Shown: in pieces, positions 1 through 7,347 of the stretch
Position numbering within the stretch: the first letter of the stretch is position 1
Layout: every line of letters starts with the position of its first letter
Source of the DNA: Paenibacillus silvestris
GTDB lineage: Bacteria; Bacillota; Bacilli; Paenibacillales; NBRC-103111
Assembly (NCBI RefSeq): GCF_009882985.1
Contig: NZ_WTUZ01000020.1
Coordinates: 193,064-257,063 of the forward strand
DNA: 64,000 bases
Reading direction: 5' to 3'
Made by a program: the position numbers and the translations under genes
The notes under the pieces: generated by a model
What the model was told of the DNA's origin: nothing
What the model saw: the letters and a program-made list of their open reading frames with translations, nothing else
The model's database searches: none

Positions 1-1031
1 TGTTTATTCTCGGTATGAAACTCCTTAGCACTGGCAAATTCCTCTTGCAATTGCAGTAGTGAACGAAAGGCAGGAATGGAAGAAGCAATCTGCTCCATAT
101 TGGACTGTATGCTTGTAAAACGTGGCCACAGCCGGGAGAAAATCACAATAATCAACAAGAGCTGCTCCACTTTCGTGTGAAACAAGGTGACAGAGAGATA
201 AATAAAGGAAGCAATTAATAACGCAGAGGCTGCTTTATAGAAAAATTGGGAAGCTGATCTTAGCTTTATATAATCAACCTGCTCATTCATTATTTTCTGA
301 GTTAGGGAGTGAAACCAAGCTAGCCTGGATCCCTCCAGCGTATTGCTTTTAATGTCCTTCATGCCTCCAAGCTGATCCGTAATTCCAGCAAGAAAGCTTT
401 GTGACAATTCGGAGGTTTGCCCACCAAGGGATTTCGCGCTTTTGATAAATCTACGAGAAAATAAGGTGAGGATGAAACCGAAGGCCAGAACAAAGAGCGT
501 CATGACCGGAGATAGCCAGAAAGCTAAACCGATTTGAATCAATGTAAAGATGACAGAAGCAATGAGTTGAAGGATTAACGTTGTTCCGAATCCCACTCTG
601 GTTAGCTCCGTAGTTAGAGAGTTAATGAGATCTGATTTTCTACGTTTTATAAAAAAGACCCAATTCGACTGCATTAAAGCTGTATACGTGTCCAATCGTA
701 GGTGACGGAGAAACTTCTGCTGAATGGTTGCTTCTCTAATGGTGAGAAACCGCTGCAGCCAATTTTGACCAAGCATCAAGACAACAAACATCCCGAGAAT
801 AAGGGGCAATCCTAATGCCTTAGGAAAACTTTGCAGAAAGGTCAAGAGGCCCGCAATCGGAGATGCACCTGTATTTACGCTGGCAATGCCGCTAGCGCTT
901 ATGATAGGAAGCAGCAAAAATACACCCGCACCATCAAGTAAACTAATGACTACCATGCCAATGACACTAATAATTAGTTTATTACCTGAATAAGCATATA
1001 GCTTTTTTAAATAATGAATGATGTAGCCCAT
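1..1031 (-). CDS. ABC exporter of the lasso peptide locus, permease part (3' end outside window)
   Basis: The reading frame was translated by hand from an ATG at 1031, which follows GGGG and a 7-base gap, to the window edge: about 343 residues. It starts MGYIIHYLKKLYAYSG and contains several long hydrophobic segments (for example VIGMVVISLLDGAGVFLLLP and LGLPLILGMFVVLML), as expected of the transmembrane domain of an ABC exporter. The ATPase domain would lie beyond position 1 and is not visible. It starts 12 bases after the nucleotidyltransferase gene and is the last visible gene of the lasso operon. In known lasso clusters this position holds the D protein, which exports and gives immunity to the mature peptide; that role is inferred from context here. 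Confidence 0.8.
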   Translation of the reverse strand, partial: MGYIIHYLKKLYAYSGNKLIISVIGMVVISLLDGAGVFLLLPIISASGIASVNTGASPIAGLLTFLQSFPKALGLPLILGMFVVLMLGQNWLQRFLTIREATIQQKFLRHLRLDTYTALMQSNWVFFIKRRKSDLINSLTTELTRVGFGTTLILQLIASVIFTLIQIGLAFWLSPVMTLFVLAFGFILTLFSRRFIKSAKSLGGQTSELSQSFLAGITDQLGGMKDIKSNTLEGSRLAWFHSLTQKIMNEQVDYIKLRSASQFFYKAASALLIASFIYLSVTLFHTKVEQLLLIIVIFSRLWPRFTSIQSNMEQIASSIPAFRSLLQLQEEFASAKEFHTENK

Positions 1032-1042
1032 TGTGTTTCCCC

Positions 1043-2233
1043 CTATAGCCATGCCTGTTTCCGCGTTTTTCTCCAGATCCACAAGAAAGGTCTCAGAGGA
1101 AAGTATAAGAAATGGAGGCTCTTTGGCAACGGCATTATTTCCACATCCATTGGATAGGGATATAGAAAACTTAGTACATGCAGCAGCTTTAACTGAAAGG
1201 ACATTAAATTGAACAAGTGGCGTTTATGATATCTCGCAACATCATCAGGCAAAGGTTCATTATGCAGGTGAATCATTTGTTTAATATAGAACAAAGTTTC
1301 CTGCGCTAATTGTTTAGCTCGTTTACTGGCGGCTAGTGAGCTAAATTCCATAGGCATAGGAGTTCCTAACAACTCAGAGGATAATAGAAGTGCTTGCCCT
1401 CCTACATGTTTTAGCTGATATTTTTTTAAAAGAAAGCCTAGTCTTCCCCAGCCGTGATGAATCCTTAGGATACGATCCATGTCCAGTAACCAGCGAAGCC
1501 TTGACCACCCATGACGTGCACCATGCGAAACAAGGAACATAAAGAGATCCTCATGACCCAGCATATACACAGGAGAACTTGTTAATGTGCTAAGCCTCTT
1601 CCTTGCCCATAATTCGTTGAAGGCTGGTTCAAATGAAGGGCCGGGATTCAGTTTCCAATGAATTTCAAGCTTAATTTTCTTCTGAGGATGGAAATAGGTC
1701 ATGTGATGATGTCTCCATTTCCAGTCATTCAAAACCGTCGAGAAGTATTCATCTCTTACGTATCCGCCACTTTCCAGTAATTCATGTGTATGCTCCAAAT
1801 CATCTATGGAAATAAGCACATCCAAATCACTGCAAGTTCGCTTGGATAGATCACCATACAAGTCTGCAGCGAGCGCTGGGCCTTTAAGTAGTAGGACCTT
1901 AATCTCATTGTCGGATAGTAATTTACAGAATTGCTCCATCTCTCCGCTTAAACGCAGCATATGAAACGTATTACGCTGATATTCATGGCGCAGCTCTTGA
2001 ATCACGTAGGCAGGTACGAAACTATCCATCGTTTTCACTTGATTGAATATATAGGGATAGACACGATGATGCCGCGCTAGTTCCAAGAAGAGGTTCCAAT
2101 CTGTGCCATAAAACTGCTCTTCGACGAGCGGAGTTTTGCTTCCCTCGCTTTCATTCTTCACGAGTAAGAGCAGCATTTTCAATTCATTCGGCAAGACTGC
2201 TAAATCCAAGTTCCAATCAGTTCCCATTCCCAT
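1043..2233 (-). CDS. Nucleotidyltransferase-family protein of the lasso locus
   Basis: 396 residues. The centre carries the NTP_transf_5 pattern: LLLKGPALAADLYGD, then KRTCSDLDVLI, where the two Asp residues match the metal-binding pair of nucleotidyltransferases, followed by KIKLEIHWKL. The start is an ATG behind GGGAG. It lies 24 bases after the B2 protease gene. From what I recall of the pseudomycoidin cluster, a homologous protein (PsmN) adds hexose to the phosphate placed on the C-terminal serine by the kinase. The same sequence of kinase then transferase is plausible here because a kinase gene lies in the same operon and the precursor ends in serine. The sugar or nucleotide donor cannot be read from the sequence. 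Confidence 0.75.
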   Translation of the reverse strand: MGMGTDWNLDLAVLPNELKMLLLLVKNESEGSKTPLVEEQFYGTDWNLFLELARHHRVYPYIFNQVKTMDSFVPAYVIQELRHEYQRNTFHMLRLSGEMEQFCKLLSDNEIKVLLLKGPALAADLYGDLSKRTCSDLDVLISIDDLEHTHELLESGGYVRDEYFSTVLNDWKWRHHHMTYFHPQKKIKLEIHWKLNPGPSFEPAFNELWARKRLSTLTSSPVYMLGHEDLFMFLVSHGARHGWSRLRWLLDMDRILRIHHGWGRLGFLLKKYQLKHVGGQALLLSSELLGTPMPMEFSSLAASKRAKQLAQETLFYIKQMIHLHNEPLPDDVARYHKRHLFNLMSFQLKLLHVLSFLYPYPMDVEIMPLPKSLHFLYFPLRPFLWIWRKTRKQAWL

Positions 2234-2257
2234 CGTATAACTCCCTATCCCTTGCCG

Positions 2258-2701
2258 CTATGGATTCGTTTTGGCGAACTTGCCAACGACAGTAAATTTC
2301 TCCATTCCTTCTTTGCCTGTTACATAATAATGTCCGCTTCTCAGCCATGCATGTGCAATCATCTTCTTGGATTCATCTTTCGCTGTCCCCAAATACAGAG
2401 TGCTTTCAATCTGGCGCCGATTCAGCATTTTCATCCCTGCTATAGCCCTTACAAGACACTTACTGTCCCAGAGCGTGTACTTGCTCATAATGTCTATCGC
2501 ACTGGATATTTGCCGCAGGATGATTCGATTCGTTTCCACTTGCGTTGTAGATGTTTCATGCATCGCCATTCCGAGCGAAGGAGCCACCTTGGTGAACGGG
2601 AGTTTCACTAAAATACGAGCCCAGCCCAAGTAAAACAAGGCCTCTACGAATAGAAGCATCGTTGGTAAATCTAGTGAAAGTATAGCTTTGACTCGATTCA
2701 C
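2258..2701 (-). CDS. Lasso peptide leader peptidase (B2 protein)
   Basis: 147 residues, the usual size of a free-standing B2 protein of the transglutaminase-like (Transglut_core3) family. The catalytic Cys is C82 in LWDSKCLVRA and the His is H117 in MIAHAWLRSG. The acidic third residue is less obvious. The enzyme removes the leader from the precursor so that the new N-terminus can be cyclised. Its start overlaps the end of the PqqD-like gene by 4 bases (ATGA), which suggests translational coupling, and fits a split B protein (B1 plus B2), typical of Firmicute lasso clusters. This is the only B2 in the window although there are two PqqD proteins and two precursor-like genes. Confidence 0.88.
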   Translation of the reverse strand: MNRVKAILSLDLPTMLLFVEALFYLGWARILVKLPFTKVAPSLGMAMHETSTTQVETNRIILRQISSAIDIMSKYTLWDSKCLVRAIAGMKMLNRRQIESTLYLGTAKDESKKMIAHAWLRSGHYYVTGKEGMEKFTVVGKFAKTNP

Positions 2702-2997
2702 AGCTCATCACCAATCTGGATAAGCTTCTGGTCCAACAGATGCTTCAGAAATGAAAAAACTTGTTCCTCACACTCGGATTGTTCGACCTCATATTCCGTC
2801 ATGAGGGTACTCACGACTTCTCCTACTGAAACGGGCGCGGCAATAAGTTCCCATATACGGCCACCTATCTGGCCAAGGTTATAGTAGTTCCCGTTTGTAA
2901 TGTTCATCATGACTTTGTCACCGTCCATATCACTAACGATGTTACCTTGTTCTTGTACAACCCCAGTCTGCAGTGTGAGATGTGGATTCTTAATCAT
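2698..2997 (-). CDS. PqqD-like leader-binding protein (lasso B1, RRE)
   Basis: 99 residues with the PqqD fold pattern: an N-terminal strand region, then MNITNGNYYNLGQIGGRIWELI and a helical C-terminus (EEQVFSFLKHLLDQKLI). Proteins of this family bind the leader of a RiPP precursor through a winged-helix RiPP recognition element and bring it to the protease and cyclase. The gene begins 3 bases after the kinase gene ends and overlaps the B2 gene. The nearby precursor has the WxxPxLEVLD leader motif that B1 proteins of the paeninodin group recognise. It differs clearly in sequence from the second PqqD protein at 9569-9838, so the two probably serve different leaders. Confidence 0.88.
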   Translation of the reverse strand: MIKNPHLTLQTGVVQEQGNIVSDMDGDKVMMNITNGNYYNLGQIGGRIWELIAAPVSVGEVVSTLMTEYEVEQSECEEQVFSFLKHLLDQKLIQIGDEL

Positions 2998-3000
2998 TTA

Positions 3001-3927
3001 CTATTCCCCCTCATGGACGGTTTCGAGTATTAAGGATGTGAGTTGCGGAGCTGTAAACCCTGTATTGGGTCGATGCAATTGATACATGAGTATGTGTTTG
3101 GATACCTTCACGGCGGTCTCAAAGTGCCAATCCAGAAGCTGCAGCTGCGCTAGGAGTGAACTTCGGAATGTCTGACAGAACAAGGTGCTGAGCCGTGATA
3201 ATCCTTCAATAGGCAGCATAGCGACCTGATCATTATCCGTTGGTCTCAGTTCAAACACCCCTGCCAGCGGGATTGGTTCGGCTAAAAAATGATCGGATAC
3301 TGGAACCAGAAACTTCGTCTCTCTCTGGAAGATCGATTGATAATTGCTTGACTCCATACCGAATTCCACTAGGCTTTCTTGCCAAAGCTTCTGCTGAGGG
3401 TAAGATGGCATAACCATCGGAATCCCAGCTTCCGTAAAAGTGACAGCAATGACATCATCGCTCAGCAATTGATATCCTTTGTTAATAAAAGCCGATGCCA
3501 GGGTCGACTTCCCTGCTCCTGAATGTCCGACAAAGGCATACGCCTTGCCGTCAATGGCAATAGCACTGCCATGGAGAGGGAGGATTTTCCTCTGCATAAG
3601 TAAAGCACCCATGCATGAACCGAGTAGAAATAACCGAATCTTAGCCTCGTCAGCTCCAGCTATTGGCGAGACTTGAATGGTGTCTCCGTTCTGTATGGCG
3701 AATATACCTGTATCCGCTACTTGAAACATAAAAAAGTTCTGTTTCACTACATAGATGTCATTCTGCCTGCCTGATTGATCCCACAAGTCCGTCAAATCTG
3801 TTATTTCAATAGCAACGTTTATCGGCTCATCAGGACTCATTGCTTGCGCTAACTCAGGCAGCAATACTTCGCTGGCTATGTACAACCCGAAAGCTTTATA
3901 AACGACCTTATTTATGGTTTCTATCAT
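3001..3927 (-). CDS. HPr-kinase-like lasso peptide kinase (K)
   Basis: About 308 residues. A Walker A motif, GHSGAGKST, lies at about residues 134-142, followed by LLSDDVIAV, as in the C-terminal kinase domain of HprK. I chose the ATG at 3927 because GGAGTGAG precedes it at the right distance; a GTG at 3936 lies inside that ribosome binding site. Homologues in paeninodin-type clusters (PadeK, ThcoK) phosphorylate the side chain of the C-terminal Ser of the precursor. Here the precursor ends in Ser, so the same reaction is likely. The gene follows the precursor with a terminator-like hairpin between them, and is 3 bases from B1. Confidence 0.85.
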   Translation of the reverse strand: MIETINKVVYKAFGLYIASEVLLPELAQAMSPDEPINVAIEITDLTDLWDQSGRQNDIYVVKQNFFMFQVADTGIFAIQNGDTIQVSPIAGADEAKIRLFLLGSCMGALLMQRKILPLHGSAIAIDGKAYAFVGHSGAGKSTLASAFINKGYQLLSDDVIAVTFTEAGIPMVMPSYPQQKLWQESLVEFGMESSNYQSIFQRETKFLVPVSDHFLAEPIPLAGVFELRPTDNDQVAMLPIEGLSRLSTLFCQTFRSSLLAQLQLLDWHFETAVKVSKHILMYQLHRPNTGFTAPQLTSLILETVHEGE

Positions 3928-3970
3928 TATTCTCACTCCAAATGTTTCGAGTCTTGACGCACAATATTTT

Positions 3971-4005
3971 AATAAAAGCCCCTATACCTGTCACAGTATA
4001 AGGGC
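3971..4005 (-). terminator. Terminator or attenuator between lasso precursor and kinase genes
   Basis: On the minus strand GCCCTTATAC and GTATAGGGGC form a 10-bp stem (one G-U) with an 8-base loop, followed by TTTTATT. It lies 32 bases after the precursor stop codon. Partial termination here would give more precursor message than enzyme message, a common arrangement in RiPP operons. Confidence 0.75.
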
Positions 4006-4036
4006 AATAGGTACCACTTTTCTAAGTTAGTAGTGA

Positions 4037-4174
4037 TTAGCTATAGTGAACTGTTTCTGTTGGATCCGGTTGAACCGCATCAGGAAGATGAATTCCTGGT
4101 CCTGCCATTGTCATCTTTACATCAAGAACTTCTAATGTAGGAACTGCCCATTCTTTTTTCGTTAGATTTTGCAT
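4037..4174 (-). CDS. Lasso peptide precursor (A), paeninodin-like
   Basis: A 45-residue gene found by hand translation. The ATG at 4174 follows GAGAGGGGGTG. The leader is MQNLTKKEWAVPTLEVL then DVKMTM, with the WxxPxLEVLD recognition motif and the conserved Thr at the second-last leader position (T-M before the cut). The predicted core is AGPGIHLPD then AVQPDPTETVHYS (22 residues): Ala1 could close on Asp9 to give a nine-residue ring and a 13-residue tail. It closely resembles the paeninodin core as I remember it (AGPGTSTPD then AFQPDPDEDVHYDS). The C-terminal Ser is the expected target of the kinase encoded next. Tail residues differ from paeninodin, so this is probably a new variant. It lies 14 bases after the cyclase gene. 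Confidence 0.92.
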   Translation of the reverse strand: MQNLTKKEWAVPTLEVLDVKMTMAGPGIHLPDAVQPDPTETVHYS

Positions 4175-4188
4175 ATATTCACCCCCTC

Positions 4189-6123
4189 TCATGCAAATTT
4201 TTTGATGAATCGCGAGAATATAAGGCCACGCATTAAGATTCGAAAATCGAATTGATACACATATTCAGGCTTAGCATCCCTAATTTTTGAGATAGCCCGC
4301 TTCAATTCTTGAACGTTTAAATACGGTGTAATCATTGGATCTTGTACGTACGCTTCAGCTTCCTGAATAAAGGCATCCCACGATGAAGCCATACGGTGTA
4401 CGCCATCAGCACCTTGTACACCACGCGTTCGCTGATTCAACCTAATCTTATCGGGCAAGTAGTTGACAGTAGCCCTTCTGATTAAGGAACGATCTACACC
4501 ATTTTGAACATATTGTTCCTCGGGTACGGATAAACAGAACCGAGCGACCCTTAAGTCATTCGTTGGATCACGTTCCCAAAGGGCGTAGCGCAAGGATAAT
4601 TTGGTCCCGATTGTACCGTTCAAACTCCAATAATACAGCTGTTCGAATTGGGTTTTCCTAATCTCATAGGCACTTTGATTCGAGTAGTCCGTCCTATGGA
4701 AACCATGCTCTTGAATTTTGGAGTGAACATTAGTTTTCTGTGCGAACTGTGGGTTGATCAGGCTCGGAAATTCGACTTCCTTAGGCGTAAATAATTTCCC
4801 GATCAATGGGAAGGCTTTCTTTCCTACCAACGAAAGGACACGCTTCCTGCCACTCCCCATATTGATGCTATATTGCTTAGCCTCATGGTGAAGTTGGACC
4901 CATTTCATCTTCTTCATTAGCATAGCTTGATAATCTAGTGCCGGTCCCCACGATATGGTCCAATTTCCTCTTTGTCCATTAAGCAGAATTCCGATCTCTT
5001 GCTGGTGAGCCTTCTCATAAATTCCCTTAAGCCAGTAGGAGTTTTCAAAAAATTTGTAAGGCATCTCCATCGTATCCAGCCAATCATCAATTTCACTCAG
5101 AGGACTTAACCCTTGGAAGTCGAAATAGCTGTCGTTAATATTGCCTACATGCTGTACAGTGGAGCGAATATACGGTCTTTCATCGGCGAATCGACTTCGA
5201 GGTGTCCAATCCCCTTTGAAATCATCAACGGGAACATAACTGAACGTATGTAACCGTTTATTCTCATTTCTCAATGTCCTTGCAGCAAAGCTTGCAACAG
5301 ACCCTGAGTCCAAACCTCCGCTTAGATGCGCACCTACTTGACGGTGTGTTCGCAGTCTCGCGGATACGGCTTGTTGAAAAACTTCGCGAAATGCCTCTTC
5401 ATACTCCCCGTTGGACTTCAATAGCAACGGTTGCCCCATCGGCGAGCTGCAGTATCTAGTAAAGCTCACCTTGCCATTCACCACAGAAACGGAGTGTGAT
5501 GGCGGTATTTGTTTAATATTTTCATACACGGTAGCTGAACCATCCATTGCATCTACCGTTAGAGGGATAGCTAGGAATTCAGCAACCCAATCTTCATTGA
5601 GCTTTTTGGGTATGTAAGGTAGAGCTAGCAGTGGCTGCATCAGGGTACAAAAGGTAATCCTGCTCTGGTCTTGATGAAAGTAGAGGGTTCGGCTTCCCGA
5701 GAAATCCCTGGCTCCAAAGAGCTTTTGTTTCCTCTCATCCCAAATCATAAAGGCAAAATCGCCAATCAAATGCTTCGGAGCATCCTCAGCCCATTTGTGA
5801 TAGGCCAGTAAAATAAGTTCACTATCAGGTATCTCAGCTCTCCGACCTCGCTCTATTTGAAGTTTCTCAAATAATTCTTCTCGGTTATCTATAATCGCAT
5901 CAGCCGTAATCGCTAATTTTCTATTCTGATCATAGTAGGGTAATTGTTCACCAATCGACTCTGGCGTGATCCACTGTGCATGACAGCCCAGGAAGATCTT
6001 CTCATGGTGCCATACCTGAACATCGTCAGCTGGATATTTCTCTAAATCGAACATCATGCGATGACCATGTTCGATATTTATGGGTTCTTGATCATAATGG
6101 AATATCCCGGCTATGGCACTCAT
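4189..6123 (-). CDS. Lasso cyclase (asparagine synthetase-like, C protein)
   Basis: About 644 residues from the ATG at 6123. A GTG at 6162 in frame has no ribosome binding site. The N-terminal glutaminase-like domain starts MSAIAGIFHYD, so the catalytic Cys at position 2 of true asparagine synthetases is missing, as usual in lasso cyclases. The synthetase domain has the ATP pyrophosphatase loop in HLSGGLDSGSVAS. The enzyme adenylates the side-chain carboxyl of the ring acceptor (predicted Asp9) and closes it on the new N-terminus. It is the first gene of the lasso set, upstream of the precursor, and has its own promoter at 6283-6311. It is the only cyclase in the window. Confidence 0.9.
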   Translation of the reverse strand: MSAIAGIFHYDQEPINIEHGHRMMFDLEKYPADDVQVWHHEKIFLGCHAQWITPESIGEQLPYYDQNRKLAITADAIIDNREELFEKLQIERGRRAEIPDSELILLAYHKWAEDAPKHLIGDFAFMIWDERKQKLFGARDFSGSRTLYFHQDQSRITFCTLMQPLLALPYIPKKLNEDWVAEFLAIPLTVDAMDGSATVYENIKQIPPSHSVSVVNGKVSFTRYCSSPMGQPLLLKSNGEYEEAFREVFQQAVSARLRTHRQVGAHLSGGLDSGSVASFAARTLRNENKRLHTFSYVPVDDFKGDWTPRSRFADERPYIRSTVQHVGNINDSYFDFQGLSPLSEIDDWLDTMEMPYKFFENSYWLKGIYEKAHQQEIGILLNGQRGNWTISWGPALDYQAMLMKKMKWVQLHHEAKQYSINMGSGRKRVLSLVGKKAFPLIGKLFTPKEVEFPSLINPQFAQKTNVHSKIQEHGFHRTDYSNQSAYEIRKTQFEQLYYWSLNGTIGTKLSLRYALWERDPTNDLRVARFCLSVPEEQYVQNGVDRSLIRRATVNYLPDKIRLNQRTRGVQGADGVHRMASSWDAFIQEAEAYVQDPMITPYLNVQELKRAISKIRDAKPEYVYQFDFRILMRGLIFSRFIKKFA

Positions 6124-6170
6124 TTTATACCCCGCAGTACGATTAATTAATTGGTATTTCACTGTTGTGA

Positions 6171-6188
6171 CGTTCTTTTTAAAGAACG
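6171..6188. promoter_or_regulatory. Palindromic operator candidate, leader of lasso cyclase gene
   Basis: Inverted repeat CGTTCTTT-TT-AAAGAACG. It fits the pattern GTTCT-N6-AGAAC and is followed on the minus strand by the same bases as the second copy at 6261-6276. It lies about 50 bases before the cyclase start codon. Confidence 0.5.
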
Positions 6189-6260
6189 ATCATATAAACT
6201 TGTGCCATCCCTAACTTGTTCGCTAAGCCCACAAACTTTTCATTTATTTGACCGCCTGTC

Positions 6261-6311
6261 GTTCTTTATCGAGAACAATTTCAGGATATCATCTTACTTC
6301 TTTACTGTCAA
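6261..6311 (-). promoter_or_regulatory. Promoter of the lasso genes with operator at the start site
   Basis: On the minus strand TTGACA (6306-6311), a 17-base spacer and TATCCT (6283-6288) form a sigma-A type promoter. A palindrome GTTCT-N6-AGAAC at 6261-6276 covers the predicted start of transcription. A matching copy lies at 6172-6187, 89 bp away, so repression through paired sites is plausible. Confidence 0.65.
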
Positions 6312-6318
6312 CAGCTAA

Positions 6319-7347
6319 CTAAAACTTTTTCATTTCACTCGAAAACATCATTTTTCCTAGATTACATATGTACGTAGCGAGTGCTGCCCATGAGTGTGCA
6401 AGAGAATCATAATTAAAAAACTTATTGTAAATTTTACCTACAAATTGCTTGTAATTTCGACTTTTGCTTCCCCCATACTCCCCATAAAAGTTGATTGTAC
6501 GCCCAGAAGGCAATGGCAGTTCTTTGATCTCAGATACATGTGGAAAATAGCGATAGACGGTGAGCAACGTTCTTATCATTCTTCGCAGCGTTTTGTGTGA
6601 TGCCGCATCCTCTAATAACCGAATATAATCAATCTGATCCTGCCGTGAATGGAGAACTTGGATAATGTCTATAAAATATTTGGGTGAATTCATATAATGA
6701 CTCCAGCCGTGTAAACAAATCATGTAAAAGGAATGGTAAACAGACAGCTCCTTCACATAGTGGAAAGAGCCTACTTGCGACGCTTCTCCCCAGAATTCAT
6801 CCATATTTAAATTCGAAGTTCTCTCGATTAATAGATCCCAATGAAGTTCAACCGTAAGCGGAACGGAACAGTTAGGCAATGATTTGGATAAGCTCCAGTG
6901 AAAATGTAACGCCGTGTGCTCTTGCTCGGTTGTATAACCAAGCGACTTCACACACTGAATGGCTCGCTCCAGATCAGGCTTCTGCACCAACACGTCGATA
7001 TCGGTTGTCCCTCTAGCCCCTAGGTGACCAAAATAGGTTTCAGCAAAATAGACGCCTTTAAGCGGAATCACCGGAATCGCCCACTCTTCGAATTTCTTAA
7101 GCAGCTGTTCCGTTTGATTTTTAATAAAAAAATTAAGATATAACGTTTCGTTATAAGGTTGTTGTAACTGTTCTTGAAAAAAAGTCGGAACTTGAGACCA
7201 TCTACCCTGCTGCTGGATTAAAAAATAAACCTGGGAAGCTATGCCAAAATACGCAATATCCTCAAGCGCTCTTTCATAAAAAGCAGCATCCAGAGGTAAA
7301 GAAGCCCGCGGATCATACAACGCGTGTATCAAAGGAATGACCGTCAC
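6319..7347 (-). CDS. Second nucleotidyltransferase-family protein
   Basis: About 343 residues from the GTG at 7347, which is preceded by AAAGGAG at a 7-base distance; the frame is open further upstream but that part overlaps the transporter gene. The NTP_transf_5 pattern is clear: VIPLKGVYFAETYFG, then GARGTTDIDVLVQ, with the two Asp of the metal site, then LTVELHWDLL. It overlaps the end of the ABC transporter gene by about 35 bases. It is a paralogue of the protein at 1043-2233 but distant in sequence. By analogy it may add a sugar or nucleotide to a phosphorylated peptide; its partner would be the kinase at 9838-10620. The target peptide is unknown. Confidence 0.75.
   Translation of the reverse strand: MTVIPLIHALYDPRASLPLDAAFYERALEDIAYFGIASQVYFLIQQQGRWSQVPTFFQEQLQQPYNETLYLNFFIKNQTEQLLKKFEEWAIPVIPLKGVYFAETYFGHLGARGTTDIDVLVQKPDLERAIQCVKSLGYTTEQEHTALHFHWSLSKSLPNCSVPLTVELHWDLLIERTSNLNMDEFWGEASQVGSFHYVKELSVYHSFYMICLHGWSHYMNSPKYFIDIIQVLHSRQDQIDYIRLLEDAASHKTLRRMIRTLLTVYRYFPHVSEIKELPLPSGRTINFYGEYGGSKSRNYKQFVGKIYNKFFNYDSLAHSWAALATYICNLGKMMFSSEMKKF

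Noticed and set aside
2252-2633. Plus-strand open frames of 88 and 119 codons over the B2 gene
   Set aside because: They lie opposite a well-supported protease gene, with no start signal and no recognisable product.
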